DNA from: Myoxocephalus aenaeus
Lineage: Eukaryota > Chordata > Actinopteri > Perciformes > Cottidae
DNA: 64,000 bases
Assembly (NCBI GenBank): GCA_038501785.1
Contig: JBAMJR010000070.1
Location: 4,503,501-4,567,500 of the forward strand
Reading direction: 5' to 3'
A model generated the notes under the pieces. The model searched no databases, was not told where the DNA came from, and saw only the letters and a list, made by a program, of their open reading frames with translations. Both the position numbers and the translations under genes were made by a program. Of this stretch, positions 25,763 through 38,663 are shown one piece after another (positions within the stretch are counted from its first letter, which is position 1; every line of letters begins with the position of its first letter).

Positions 25763-25959
25763 AATATAGCATCTTGTTAAATGCATCCTCTGGGTTCTCT
25801 TTAATAATTTAACCCCAAAGAACTGGGAGCCGCGTCTGTTGCAGTTGTTTTCCTGCACAATGTAATTGCCGCTGCTTATAATTACACTCTGCTCACAACA
25901 TTTCATTTCAGTGTTCAGTCCTTAAAATTTGTTTTAAGGCAAATCAGAGCTCTTCTCGC

Positions 25960-26420
25960 AACAGAAGATCGTCATGTGACGCTCTCGGAGGAGCAGCGAG
26001 AGGGAGAATTAATACGCTCCGTAATTTTATGCTATTTTTCTTCTCCTCTGAGGAGCGTAGCAATAATCTAGCCTCTTATATTATTCCTTTTGTTTTAGCG
26101 CTTTGTGCTTTAAACAATCTGAACATCACATTTGGTTGAATGAATAAATAGTTCAAATCTGTCCTAACGTGACTTTTCACCGAGGAAACGCTTCCCCGAA
26201 GTTTAATAACTTCTAAAGTTCTTCTTGATGAGTTGCAGCCGGAGTCGCACTTGAAGCACTTTGCCTCTGAAACTTTTGCTCGTAACTATCGTCACGGATT
26301 ACGTACCGGCGCTTTTTTATATTTCCTTTAATGAATTAATTATTTAAGTGTATTTAATGGCCTCTTAATATATTGCAACGACACTCGCCTCCTTCTAGAT
26401 GCATGTTATAAAAACACGGA
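25960..26420. promoter_or_regulatory. Candidate conserved non-coding element upstream of rnf152
   Basis: Repeat-free AT-rich block lying 1.5-2 kb upstream of the candidate rnf152 first exon. It has several homeodomain-like cores, such as CCGTAATTTTATGC (about 26,018) and AATGAATTAATTATTTAAG (about 26,330). It is an enhancer candidate by composition only. Confidence 0.22.
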
Positions 26421-26693
26421 GGACATAAAAGCAGCACTCTCTCTATGGGACAGATGAAGCTCCTTTTACGGTCTTGAAAAAAGGTCTTTTTTTAAAGGGT
26501 GCTGGTCATACTGAGGGTCTTATTTGTGGGGTGCTAATAAAAATAGTTTGCCCTTTGCCCCCCAATAAGGGCAGGGGCAGCTCAGAGGAAAGGCAACACC
26601 TTTTTACACTATAAAGTAAAGACTTTGTGAAGGTCCCAGTGGAGCTAAGAAGGACATTTGAGAGGGAAATATGGGAAACAACAGGAGCAATTT

Positions 26694-27450
26694 TTAACCA
26701 GCCAGAGGGACATTTTAACCAATCGGGGGAGCGTTTAACCGCAGGTGCAATTTAACCAATGAGAGGGCCAATTAAACAAACCAGAGGGATGTTTAAACCA
26801 TCACCCTCTTGTTGGTTTAAACCAACCAGAGGGACATTTAAACCAACCAGAGGGATGTTTAAACCAATCAGAGGGATGTTTAAACCATCACCCTCTTGTT
26901 GGTTTAAACCAATCAGAGGGATGTTTAAACCAACCAGAGGGACATTTAAACCAACCAGAGGGATGTTTAAACCAACCAGAGGGATGTTTAAACCAACCAG
27001 AGGGACATTTAAACCAACCAGAGGGATGTTTAAACCAACCAGAGGGACATTTAAACCAACCAGAGGGATGTTTAAACCAACCAGAGGGATGTTTAAACCA
27101 ATCAGAGGGACGTTTAAACCAACCAGAGGGATGTTTAAACCAACCAGAGGGATGTTTAAACCAATCAGAGGGATGTTTAAACCAACCAGAGGGATGTTTA
27201 AACCAACCAGAGGGATGTTTAAACCAACCAGAGGGATGTTTAAACCAACCAGAGGGACGTTTAAACCAACCGCAGGTGCAATTTAACCAATCAGAGGGAC
27301 GATTAAACCAACCAGAGGGACATTTGAACCAACCAAACAGGTATTTTAAACCAACAAGAGGGTTGTTTTAGCAACAAGAAAGGCCCTTTGAGTGAACAGG
27401 GGCACATTTAGGCCAACCAGAGGTACACTTCGACCAACCACAGGGGTCTT
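26694..27450. repeat. 21-bp minisatellite, AACCAACCAGAGGGATGTTTA unit
   Basis: About two dozen near-identical units at 26,820-27,290, with degenerate units on both sides. Every junction creates GTTTAAAC or ATTTAAAC. Two units (about 26,797-26,820 and 26,884-26,907) are inverted: they read CCATCACCCTCTTGTTGG, the complement of a CCAACAAGAGGG-type unit. The 21-bp period keeps one plus-strand frame open (RGMFKPT repeated), which I regard as fortuitous. The array lies about 500 bp upstream of the candidate rnf152 first exon. Confidence 0.95.
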
Positions 27451-27859
27451 TTAGTGACAACAGAAGAATTGACAAGATGTACAATTGGACCAAACCACAG
27501 GGGCATTTTAAGGACAAGAAATAAGTGACCAAAGGGACACGGTTGACGTGTAGGCCCTTGGGTAATTAGTGGGGTTATTTAGGGTAACCACAGGGGAAAT
27601 TGTGTGAACTACATTGGGAATTCAGGCACTCGGACCTCACGTGTGCAGGACGCTGAGAGACTACAAAGCCATGTCAGGTTTTCAGGCACATATTTTTTTT
27701 GCAGTGCAGCCAGAGTGCAGCAGGACTCCTCCAGGCTGCTCACCGCCGGCCAGACCCACATCCCCCACCAAGCCTGTGGTGACACGGTTTTATTCTCAGT
27801 GTCACCTGAAGCCTGTAATGTGCACATTTTCTTCTTCTTCTCCTCCTACAGTGGGAAGG

Positions 27860-27861
<2 letters not shown>

Positions 27862-27923
<62 letters not shown>
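27862..27923. repeat. (GA)n microsatellite in front of the candidate rnf152 first exon
   Basis: A perfect GA run of about 31 units. GAGA tracts next to vertebrate start sites are common and can keep nucleosomes off, but here that is only a possibility. Confidence 0.96.
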
Positions 27924-27927
<4 letters not shown>

Positions 27928-27959
27928 AGGGCTTTTCTGTGTTTTTCGCTTTGGTTTGA

Positions 27960-28174
27960 AACATAGGAAGAAAGCAGCGAGCAGCCACGCCGCCCACTGA
28001 AACAAGGCGACGCGCGCATCAACGATTTCGCAACCTCCTCCTCCTCCTCCTCCTCCTCCTCCTCTTCCTCCGCCGCCGCTGCTGCCCCGATTAAATATCC
28101 ACGGAGGAGCGGAGGAGAGCAGACACCCGCAGACGGGCAGACAGACAGGGGGAGGACTGAGGAACTAACAAAAG
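27960..28174 (+). other. rnf152: Candidate non-coding first exon and CpG-rich promoter of rnf152
   Basis: This is the densest CpG patch between the Buc gene and the rnf152 coding exon (GGCGACGCGCGCATC near 28,005; CCGCCGCCGCTG near 28,071). It includes a CTC repeat at 28,034-28,070 and ends with a consensus donor, AAAG/GTGAGC, at 28,174/28,175. No coding frame fits it. The rnf152 coding exon begins with a good acceptor at 63,028/63,029 and needs an upstream non-coding exon on the plus strand; known RNF152 genes have 5' UTR exons far from the coding exon. The upstream limit is arbitrary. Alternatives are a lncRNA first exon or an unrelated CpG island. Confidence 0.45.
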
Positions 28175-29661
28175 GTGAGCGTTATAAAATAAAGGCGATT
28201 TATTGCATGGAGTCTGGCTGGCGGAGCAGTGAGGGAAACGCAACAAAAGTTATTTCCGATGTGAGGATTAATATTAATATATATATATATATATATATGT
28301 TTTTGTGTTGCTTTGTTTGGCTGTGAGAGGTGGCAGCTGCATCTCTCTTGTTTGGCTTTGTCTGGACCCCGATGCACATGAAGTGTGCAGTCAGTCGTGC
28401 AACGCGAAACGTAACGTTGATGGCTGATGGTAGCATTGATTTAATGGGATAATAATTATTTAAATTTTCGTTGGGGGGGAGTCTGCATCTGCTTTTGCAA
28501 GAGTTTTTTTTAAATGGACTTGAAACATTTGATCTCGTTTCATCCGCACTCATTTCGTTCACGGTGCTTTATCTCAATCAATATGTTGCGTTTGCTTCGT
28601 TAACAGAAGAGCTTTGTGTTGTTATCTCCTGTTCCTTCACTCACAGTGGGGGGTTTGCTGTCACTGTCACCCATTGTTACAGTGATTGTTTACAAACCAA
28701 TAAAGTCAACTTCTAGATGTACTTCTCCATCCTTTATAACCAGGAGTTAGTGGGGTTTTGTTCTTCCATTATAAACTGTTGTGTTAGTGCCACATTTAGA
28801 AGTTGTATTTTTTTTTTTTAAAGCAACACCTCCTGGTGAGGTGATAATGAAATTGTAAGTGGCTTGTTTTCACATGCAGACTTTGAGTAGATAAGCACTC
28901 CAGCTGAGCCACAGGGCATCCATGTTCTGCTTGAAGAAAGAGATTGTTGTTTCAGATTTGTGAAATGCAAAAAAAGAAGAGGGAGGGGGTCAGATGAGGA
29001 GGAGGATTTATTGCCATTTAAAGTGTGGTTGCATTCTCAAAACCCTGCTTTCTCCTTTTCTCATTACATTTGTATATACATCTTCTTCCTCCATGAATAC
29101 AAAACAACAACTTGTAATCCCCCTCATATCTTTTTTTAACGCCTGATTTGCTGCTGCTGGACTTCATCCAACATTTAGGATGTGTTTTAACTCATAACTA
29201 ACGCTATTGCCTGCAGGATTACTCTGTTCGAATGAGAGTTTACTTCCGTTTGATGTCTTGTCCTGCAGCCTGTAAACCTTCACGGCTGTGTGAGCGGTTT
29301 CCTCCTCGTCTGTAAAACCATTTCCTTTTGCACATTTCTTTGGTCTCACGCTGATGATGGCATGCCGTGGATGACAAGGGGGTTATTTATGGGCGTTGAA
29401 TGTGTGTTTACAGCTCTGTGTTGATGACATCTTTTATTGACAACCATTGTCTCACTGTGAATGTGTTTGGTCTTTCTATTGTTAGATAATCTCATCAGAC
29501 ACCACATCAATTTAAGGATACATATTAAGACATTTTAAGACTTCCTTTTGACATGTTTTTAACATTGAATGTTTTTAAGAACCTGAAAGATATAATAATG
29601 AAAAATAATAATGAAAATAGTTGGCAACCTCTGCTTTTGAAAAGGGAAGACAATGTGGAAG

Positions 29662-30195
29662 TGTCTTGAAAGCTGCATTCTCTCTACTGACCACCAGGGG
29701 CGACACCTCAGGTTGTATAGAAGTATATGTTTCATGTGTTAAAGCTGCATTCTCTCTCCTGGCCACCAGGGGGCGACTCCTCTGGTTGTATAGAAGTCTA
29801 TGCTTCACGTTTTAAAGCTGCATTTTCTATACTGACCACCAGGGACGACTCCTCTGGTTGTATAGAAGTCTATGCTTCATGTGTTAAAGCTGCATTCTCT
29901 CTCCTGGCCACCAGGGGCGACTCCTCTGGTTGTATAGAGGTCTATAGAAAATGTCTCAATCTCTAGATTTAGAGTCAAACAGACCATAAAGCAGGGCATG
30001 CTTTAGGGGCGGGACTACAGGGTGATTGACAGGTCGACACCAGAGACGTATACGGCGTCTCTACGTCACTCTTCCGCCGTCCAAATATGGTCACTTCCAT
30101 TCACTGGTTGATTTAAAAGCCAAGATGGCGACGGCCAAAACACAGAACTCAAACCAACGGGTGACGCCCACTTCTTATAAACAGCCTATGGTTGC
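29662..30195 (+). mobile_element. Dispersed repeat with four 73-bp units carrying CTCF-like cores (forward)
   Basis: Four tandem units each read GCTGCATTCTCT, CCACCAGGGG(G)CG, CTCCTCTGGTTGTATAGAAG. CTCF-like cores are at 29,691, 29,763-29,775 (CCACCAGGGGGCG, best), 29,836 and 29,908. A unique tail follows (CAAACAGACCATAAAGCAGG, GGGGCGGGACTACA, GTGATTGACAGGTC), which recurs in the copy at 44.1-44.5 kb. The element has no coding capacity, so it is non-autonomous or a fossil. Confidence 0.8.
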
Positions 30196-31739
30196 AACCC
30201 TTGTCTGGATGTGTCCTTCTTGAGGTTCTCAGTCAAGTCTCTGTAACTCTAATCCAGTGTGTAACGACTGATTAATGTCAGCATGTGCACGGCGTTTACT
30301 GTGTTTGTCAAGTGCATAAACTGAGCAGGGATCAGTGCACATTTACAGTTTATACTCTGTGGATCAAACTGTTGCAGGGAGGTTGACATTGCTGCACGTC
30401 TGCTGTGTTAAAGTTCACGTGCACTGATCGTATCTCAACCACAGTCACACGAGTCGCTTGTTTATTGGGCCGCGTTGCGCTAACCCGTCACCCTGCCAGG
30501 TAAAAAGGGAATTTGGCCGCAAGAAGACGGGCAGTAAAAACAAATCTGATTGCACTTCTCAGTGAAACGTGATGGATTAGACTCGGGGTATTAGTGTGTT
30601 TATACAGTTGGAGAGACTAAGATTGAAGGAGCTGGATTTCGCCCATAAAACCTGTTATGTTTGTTATCGCTCCTAATTCTTCATTTTCCAAAGTCCAATT
30701 TGCGTCGTTCTCTAAACAAAATAAACCTCTCGTAGCTTTGGGCTCACGGTTCTCCATGAAGCTGCTCTCTGTTCTATAAAGCTGCTCTTTGTTGTAGAAC
30801 AATGTGAGAAAGAGAGCAAAGGTCCGGTGCCGCAAACTAAATGGTTTTATCTCACTTCACATCAGTTAATTTGCTCGACTTATTTGAACAAGATAACAAA
30901 CTGGACTTAAAATAATGTGGTGAAATGTTCAGGCGTGGTTGAATACCTGGAGAAAGTATCCCAACCCAATGACAAATGCAACAACTCCAACATTTGTTAA
31001 AGGCCGATGAGGTAGATTGTATTTAGACATGCTTTATTTATACTGTGAACATGTAGAAGTGTGATTGAAACGACGCCAACGCCCTCAGCACCCTGAACAT
31101 GAATGAGATAAGACTCACTATCTGACCAAAAGCATGTGGACAAGACCTGCTAGAGCCAGAGCTGTTTTGTTCTCTTAATGTTCAACATGTCCTCATACAA
31201 CATGTTTTAAAGTATGATATCGCACAATAAATAGATAAATCCTCAATCTTTTGTGTGCATTTTCCGACAAAATCCAGCAACACGTGTGAATTTCCTCTCG
31301 TTACGTAAATAGGATCTTTACAAAATAAACCTCCGTCCTCACAGGAAACAATTTAGTTTGATTGAGGAAAAGATGGTCAAATACTCAGGAAAACACCCTT
31401 AAATACTTGGTTAGGTTTTGGCAACAAAACGACATAGTTCGGTTGAGGAAAAGATGGTGGTTTTGTTTAAAATAACTACGGAAGTGGTGTTACTTAAGCA
31501 CAGACGTTACACGACAACAACTTCTCGTTTCACAGACTCACTTCTGAGTGAAGCGCAGTTTCTTTTGAATCACCCACTATGTGTTTTTTTTTGCGGTCTT
31601 TACACTTCCTGGTTCAGCACCAAACACCATGGGATCCAATCCCTGCAGCCAGGTTCAAACATCTGGTGGAAACCAGAAGAGCGGAGGCTGGAATCAGATG
31701 CTCAGCAATCACAGGGGGGTAGAAAGTTCCCACTTTGAC

Positions 31740-32000
31740 CAATTAGCTAAACATCTTCTTCTTCTTCTTTTGCCCGACATAAACAGAATCCAATTAAAAG
31801 CGCATATGTTCACGGATCCGTGTAATACCCCTGCTTTTATTTTCATGCCGTCTCTTGGAAGAACCCCAGATTATATGCAGATTCATAGCGGTTGCAGCCA
31901 GTGCGACTGCATCTCTGGGGGTGAATTTGTCACCTTATATCACCTACACTTAGCGATATTTACTCGGCTTAATCTAACAGCTGCCTGATGGCTCCTGCAT
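31740..32000. promoter_or_regulatory. Candidate conserved non-coding element in the intron
   Basis: Repeat-free block with ATCCAATTAAAAGCGCATAT (about 31,789), a TTTTATTTTCATGCC core and GGCTTAATCTAACAGCTG. Enhancer-like by composition; not tested for conservation. Confidence 0.22.
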
Positions 32001-34869
32001 GCAGTCGGAGGGAGTGAAGGTAAACACTGCCTTCAGTTTGCTGAGGCACGGCGCTTCAGACGCGTTCGCAGCATTTAATGTGTCCTGAAGAGCTTAACTT
32101 GTCCTGGCATCTTATTCCAGCGTCTTTCTCTTACTTTGGAGGAGTTTGAGACACATTTTTTTTTGGCATCTGAAAAGGTTGCATCTTTTATTCCGTGTCA
32201 AATGGAAAGAGGCACCTTGTTTTATTCATTACTTTTAGTCTCCTGCAGGTTTTCTGATCATTCTTTTGCATTTGCAAGCTTTTTCAAGCTTTCAAAAAAG
32301 TTGAACTGATGTCATGGACGGCTGAGCAATGTGGCCAAACGACTAGATGTACAAATGTAAAAGCATCATCTCTGCAGACGGCTGGCTAGCTAGCTTGTTC
32401 CATCCAATGTATATTTTATATTCATACAAACATCTAAAAAGTGTCGGCCCCTAAAATAAAAATAAAATGTTTTAACTGCAGAAGGTTTCTGGTTTTATTT
32501 GAGATACAAATGTAGAAAGTTGCACGGTGGATTAGTATTACAATTCAAGTCTTAACCTCTTTTCAATGCAGCAAAAAAATTGCTTTAAAACTCAAACAGG
32601 AATTTTAATTCCAGTATATTATGTATATCGTAAATATACATAATTTAAATGCATTGTTACCGATTCTCTACCCAGATATTTAAGTCGATGTCGACCCAAT
32701 ATCCGATATCAGTGCATCGCTGATCCAGATTCAAGATTATAAACCCAGAAAAGCTGCTCTGTATTTCATGTATCCTTCGCACTAAAAGCACACAGTCAAG
32801 TTAACAAGACTTTAAAACAAATATTTCTTGAATGCAACGCACACACCGGCTTCACCGCTCAAAAAAACTAGCGATTGAAAGCGGTGACGTTTCTGCAGCG
32901 CCAGCAGCCTCCGGCCTCGTCGGCGCTGCCCCTAAATAAACACGACAAGATGTTCATTAACTAGATCAATGGTTTCGTGTCGGCCTCAGATGGAACGTGT
33001 CGGGGTGTCGGCTGTACGGAGGATTCGCCGCCCGCAGGAAGAGACGACGTTCTCCATCAACCGATATCTGCTCGTTGTTTCTGTGACCTCTCGGGGGAAC
33101 TTCAGTCCAGCTCTGCGGCTCTCCATACATCATTTCCCACTTTCCATTTCCCCCCAAAAAACTGCACCTCCGCTGCCTCCTCCATTAATTTTGCGTCTCC
33201 CAAAACAGTTGGCAGGTCTGCCGCCACCTTTTTCCCCTCCGCTTCATTTGCATCTCGGCTCCACGCGGCTGCCCAAGTGCTTTCTGGGAGTCGCCTGGCT
33301 AATTGGTTCCCATCTGTTGGGACAAAGCGGCCTTTACGGGATGTGGTGTAATTTGTGTCAGGAGCCCCTCCTTCCCCTACGCTCTGGGATCGAGTTTTTA
33401 TCTTTTTTTTTTGCACAAAATGCGTGATTTTCGTGGAGCTTTCTGAGCGACAGAAACGCAGCATTCAGTTTCCCCATCCTGAGCTTCTCTTTGGCCTCGA
33501 TCACAAAGCGTGCGCTTCCTTTCAAGCTTTTTTTAATTATTTTTTATCTCACAATCGCTTTATCTGCAACACGCGAGTTACCATTTTAGGTAAAGATTCA
33601 GAAGAGGAAGTGGCCGAGTCTACCGAGCGCCAAGAACCCCACAAAAACAGGAAGTGACAGGAAAAAACACCTCGCCGCTTGTTTTCAGGCAGACATGAAA
33701 CGGTTTGTTGACGTCTGTGCTGCCCGAAGAAAATCTGTTGGCTCTCCGCCACGCTGCACTTCAGCTGCAGCTTTTACCATTCAGCATCAACAGAGCGCTG
33801 TGATTGGTCTCTGAGGTTCAGTTCAGCTTGTTGATGATGTCTAGTGTTTGCATAACGGCGAATATCACAATCTTTTTTAACCTCAAGAGGTCTGGAAATA
33901 GTTTGGAAATTAGACTGACTCTTTTCTCCTTCCTTCTTTTTGAAGCAAACACTATTAGCGGATTGGCAACAGAACAGAGTCAAGTTTGATGTTTTTATTG
34001 AATTTAAAATGAGATAATCAAGAGCATGAATTGCAGTTTCTGTCGTGCAAATAGTTAAAATTGAGTTGTCACCAAAAAACTATGAATCTTGTACTTCACG
34101 CGTTCCTCTGCTGTCTTCATAAATCCTGCTAAACTTGATCTTAATTGGTATTATTAAACTTTAGTTCCACAGTTTGAGAACCACTGGAACACATTTGATG
34201 TGTAAGTCACTTATCTTATCAATTAATTTCCTTCTTTTCTGCGTTTTACATCATTGTAGCCTGAAAACTAGACACTTGAAGACGTCTCGTTGGGCTCTGG
34301 GAACTTCTACTTAAATAGTTAGACTGATTGATAAATAATACATAGATTGCTTATCATAAATTCAATTGTATTGTTCAAAGAGATGTTTCGAGTATTGATC
34401 CGATAGCAGTGGGTTACAAAATTCCCTCTCTAGTTTCTATTCTATATTTGTGCAAAAACACATCACGATTAAATGTTTAGCGAATGGAGCTTGAACGCAT
34501 CCTAATGCAGCTCAATGCAACCTCCGTTAACATTGAAGTAAATGTAAAGAACTAAGTTCAAGTACCTTTTTATGGTAGATTTATGTATTTAAGTATTTTA
34601 TCTGCCCAATTACAAAACCATCAGAGCAGTAAGACACAACACATTAAAGTAGTGCTCATCTGCTTCTCGGGGTTCCTGTCGACGTCGATCTCATTGAGAC
34701 CTTCTCCTCTCCTCCCTCGCGTCTCCGTGCACTTTTATTCCTAATAAAATAAATGTCACATGACCCCCTCCTGAGAGGGAGCGGTGTGCCGGCGTTGACC
34801 TTCTGTAAATGAGGTATTCGGTCTCCACATCTGCCAGCGGGGCTTCCTCCTCAGCAGGAGCAGACTGGA

Positions 34870-35180
34870 ATACAGGGCGGCATTGCTTGGGTAAATTTAA
34901 TTTGCCATATATAAAAAAATAAAAAAATAAATAAAGAAGAGGAGATGAGAAGCGGATGAGGTTTAAAGTGGCTATTGAGGGAAGATGAGAGAAGTAACCG
35001 GCGGCGTCAGACCTCCAAGGTTATCCCACAAACTGAGCCGCTGCCGGGTAATTGCACATATCAGGAGACGTGTAATTTAATGCACTTATTGTGTTTTTTT
35101 TTTTTTTTCTTCTTTTCTCTGCAGCCGGCTTGTGCGCTGATATCGCCGAGCTCCTCTGACACTCCATTTGTTTAGCCGCT
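34870..35180. promoter_or_regulatory. Candidate conserved non-coding element in the intron
   Basis: Contains AATTTAATTTGCCATATA (about 34,896), CGGGTAATTGCACATATCAG (about 35,045) and GTGTAATTTAATGCAC (about 35,069) in a repeat-poor stretch interrupted by a T-run at 35,094. Typical homeodomain/bHLH composition, nothing more. Confidence 0.22.
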
Positions 35181-36477
35181 GTATCTGAAATGAGGCTGGC
35201 ATGCGTACAAGCGGGCGTATTGATACTCCATCTATCTAGTGACGGTATTTAAAGTAGTTTTTTGGGGGGGGAGGAGCCATGAACCTGTGACATCAGGCTC
35301 CGCTTGCTGCCTCCTCCTGCTCAGGACTCCTGAAAAAAAGATCCAATTTGGAATCAATCAGCGCCCCTCCCCCCCTTGTTTCGTGGGTGTCTCCTGCGAT
35401 GATGGATGCCGTTATTTTCCGCTCGCAGGACGGATTGTAAACGGTGACGAATGGCAAAGGCCAAAGCATCCTCTCGGTTGTCGGAGGGAAATCATTTACC
35501 TCGCTTTCACAATCCATTAAGTCAACGAGAAGAAGAAGAAAAGTTGGACCCGCAGAGGTGGTTTCATATTCCTGCAGTTTACGGACATTAATTCATCTTT
35601 CAAAGGGACAAATCTCTTGAAATTAGAGTGATTCTACTCCAGCAGCCATGTTGGTTTGTCTACAAAGGGACAGAAAGTGTGAAAAGTGCTTTAGTTGACG
35701 TCTTTATATCGCTTGTTTTGTGCAATAAACTCAATAAACTCAAAGGTATTTCATTTTCAATCATATGAAACAGAGAAAAGCAACAACTCTATCACACGTT
35801 TTTTGGCGTTTTTGCTTGATAAATGATAAATAGTTTCTTTTGTGAATAGGCTCGGGCTGCAATTTACTATTATTGGGTTATTGTTAATCTGTGGATTACT
35901 TCTTTTCAGTTTGTCTAGAAAGTGCCACAAATTGTCAACATTTCTCAAGGTGACGTCTCGACAGCCCTAAAAAAAAAAATACATTTCATTTTCAATCGTT
36001 TAAAAACAGAAAAGCAGCAAATCCTCACATTTGAGAAACCGTAACCATCAAGATGTTGACAATAGATAAATATATATGTTTTGGTGTGAATAGACGAGGG
36101 GTGCAAGTATCAATTTATTTCATTATTGTTTAATCTGAGAATATTATTGTCTAAAACCTCCAAATAGTTCATTATCGATCGCATATGTCGAGGAAAAGCA
36201 GAGAATGTTTGCACAAAATGCAACAGACAGATGGGGGGAAAGATTATTTTCATGTGAAACGTCCGCGCTCCATTGTTCCCGGTCTATTCTTCGGCTGATG
36301 CCGCTGACTCCATTAATAAAAGGATCCGTCTGCAGGGAACAAGCAGCTCGCCGTTGGGTGCTTTGGTGACTTTGTGTGCATGAAACATGTTCCAGCCTTC
36401 CAGCATGAAGGTCTGTGCTCCTCTGAGTCACCTGCAGTCTGGTGTCAGACATGCGTCATTGGGTCATACCGCCCCAA

Positions 36478-36521
36478 CACACACACACACACACACACAG
36501 ACACACACACACACACACACG
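36478..36521. repeat. (CA)n microsatellite, interrupted
   Basis: A CA tract of about 21 units with one CAGACA interruption. Confidence 0.93.
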
Positions 36522-37055
36522 AGAGGACGGACCCTCAAGCTGCCATCACACCTCAGTACTCTGGGTTATTTTATTGTGTTTTTATGTTACTCCAACGCAC
36601 CTGGAAAACCCATCGACCTCGGCGACGATGACTTCTCCTCGAGGGATTCGGAGGGATCGCGCAGACGGAGTGTTTTTTACTTTTAGGTTTCACTTCAAAG
36701 CTCCTTGAATTCAAACTGCAGACGGCTCCAATGCGGTCATAAATAACACAAAATCCAACTCTGATCCCGACCTTCATTTTCTAAGAACGATCACTTGAAA
36801 GACACTTTTTTTTTTTTTTGTGATAGCTAATTAATGAGCTTTGTTGCAAAGAGAATTTTGGCAATCACTGAGATCAAACGGTCAGATTTTGGATTGTCTG
36901 ATCAGAGCGGCTTTCATTTCTGCAGCACGATGGATTCAGCTTCCTCACTCGACTTCAACGAGACATCATTCAAACCTCTTGGATTATATTTCTCTAGGTT
37001 ACCTGCTGGGTGTGTAAGAATACAATAAATCAATTCAACGATTCAATATCATGGA

Positions 37056-37548
37056 TGCAACCAGAGGAGTCGCCCCCTGCTGGTCATTAGAGAGAATGCA
37101 GCTTTAACACATGCAGCATAGACTTCTATACAACCAGAGGAGTCTTCCCCTGGTGGTCAGTAGAGAGAATGCAGCTTTAACACATGCAGCATATACTTCT
37201 ATACAACCAGAGGAGTCAGCCCCTGGTGGTCAGTAGAGAGAATGCATGTTTTAACACATGCAGCATATACTTCTATACAACCAGAGGAGTCGCCCCCTGG
37301 TGGTCAGTAGAGAGAATGCAGCTTTAACACATGCAGCATAGACTTCTATACAACCAGAGGAGTCTTCCCCTGGTGGTCACTAGAGAGAATGCATGTTTTA
37401 ACACATGCAGCATAGACTTCTATACAACCAGAGGAGTCTTCCCCTGGTGGTCACTAGAGAGAATGCATGTTTTAACACATGCAGCATAGACTTCTATACA
37501 AGCAGAGGAGTCTTCCCCTGGTGGTCAGTAGAGAGAATGTTTTAAGAC
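37056..37548 (-). repeat. Seven-unit array of the 73-bp CTCF-like repeat (reverse)
   Basis: Seven tandem copies, with GAGTC starts at about 37,066, 37,139, 37,213, 37,286, 37,360, 37,433 and 37,507. They are the reverse complement of the 29.7 kb units. The best CTCF-like cores are CGCCCCCTGCTGG (37,071-37,083) and CGCCCCCTGGTGG (37,291-37,303); four units carry the weaker CTTCCCCTGGTGG. Units at 37.36 and 37.43 kb are almost identical, including ATGCATGTTTTAACACATGC, pointing to recent unit duplication. The unique tail found in other copies is absent. Confidence 0.9.
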
Positions 37549-38663
37549 ACTTATGCATTGGCTTAAATTCATTTTTAGAGCCCAGACGGCTTTACAATCT
37601 GTTCAGCGACATCCTCTGTCCTTGGAGCCTCTTATCGGAAAAGAAAAGCCACTGAGGTTGGAGAAGTGCAAGAGTTGTCAAGATAAAATGTCGTCTAATC
37701 TAATTTACACACAGCAACATCCAAGAAAACCCTCCAGAAGTGTTTGTTTTCGTCAACATGTCTACAGTGATAGGGAATTTGCTCATGCGAGGAAATGCGA
37801 TATGGTGATGAAAGCCACAGCCGTGACGTGGAGGCCTTTTTAGAGGCGTTAATAAATGTTGTTTTCCTTCATAAACCTCGTGTGTAATTGGGTTTTATGA
37901 GCGAGCAAAGACCGGAGGAGACACTTTAACTTTGCGGTGATCATTGTTGTCGTTACACCGGTGAATGAGGAGCTTTTAATTTGACAAGGGCGTGGCGCGC
38001 GTTTCACCAAATGACCCAGATATGATTGACGAGCTGTGAGAGTGTGTATGTTTTTATAGTCAGGATTCACGGCGGCATTTGCATGATGATCCAGTGTCGG
38101 CTGGAGGAGCGCTTCTTGTTGTTGTTGTTTTTACTTTTTAGGTTTATGTGTCACTTTTGATCAGATGCCAGTGGGATGCTGGACCTGGAAGGGGTCGGGG
38201 GGCAGATATGCAGGGTGATGGATGTGTGGTGCTATAGATGGCTGAGCTTGTGTATCATCATTGAGCTGTGAAGGTTCCCCGATAACCCTCTGATGATGCA
38301 CTGACGGAGCCATAAAAGACCCCTGGGAGCCATTTACAGGTGCACCCGACCTCCTGACCTTTCAATGAAAGTAGATGATGAACTGCAGTCCAACAAAATA
38401 AACACACACACACACGCACACCGCTCGCCTCAGGTGGAGGTAACACCCCCCTCAGAAACTTGTTTCTAAATGAGCAAAAACTGGGAATATTGATGCGGTC
38501 CGGAGTTACTGGTTCTAGTGTTGGTACTTAAAAAATTCTGGAGTGAGACGTCCTCGTCTCAAACCTCTTTTTGTCTCTTTGTCTAATTGTCTCTCTGTCT
38601 CTTTGTCTCTTTTACAAGAATAATAAAGCGATGTCGATTCTTTTCTTGATTAATTGTCTTTTT

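Larger units (their letters stand above)
24591..26693. other. Intergenic with two dinucleotide tracts, no gene seen
   Basis: Contains (AG)10 at 24,795-24,814, (GT)11 at 25,521-25,543 and (CA)n at 25,691-25,754. Sequence at 25,960-26,420 is AT-rich, repeat-free and enhancer-like. No coding signal. Confidence 0.5.

Noticed and set aside
26759..27286. 175-aa frame of RGMFKPT repeats
   Set aside because: It follows from a 21-bp minisatellite; it starts and stops inside the array and has no flanking coding signal.
26694..27450. Possible CRISPR-like array because of regular spacing
   Set aside because: Units are contiguous with no unique spacers, and the genome is that of a vertebrate.
32969..33464. 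Overlapping frames of 120-152 aa on both strands
   Set aside because: No domain or splice context; the sequence reads more like an AT/GC-mixed non-coding block.
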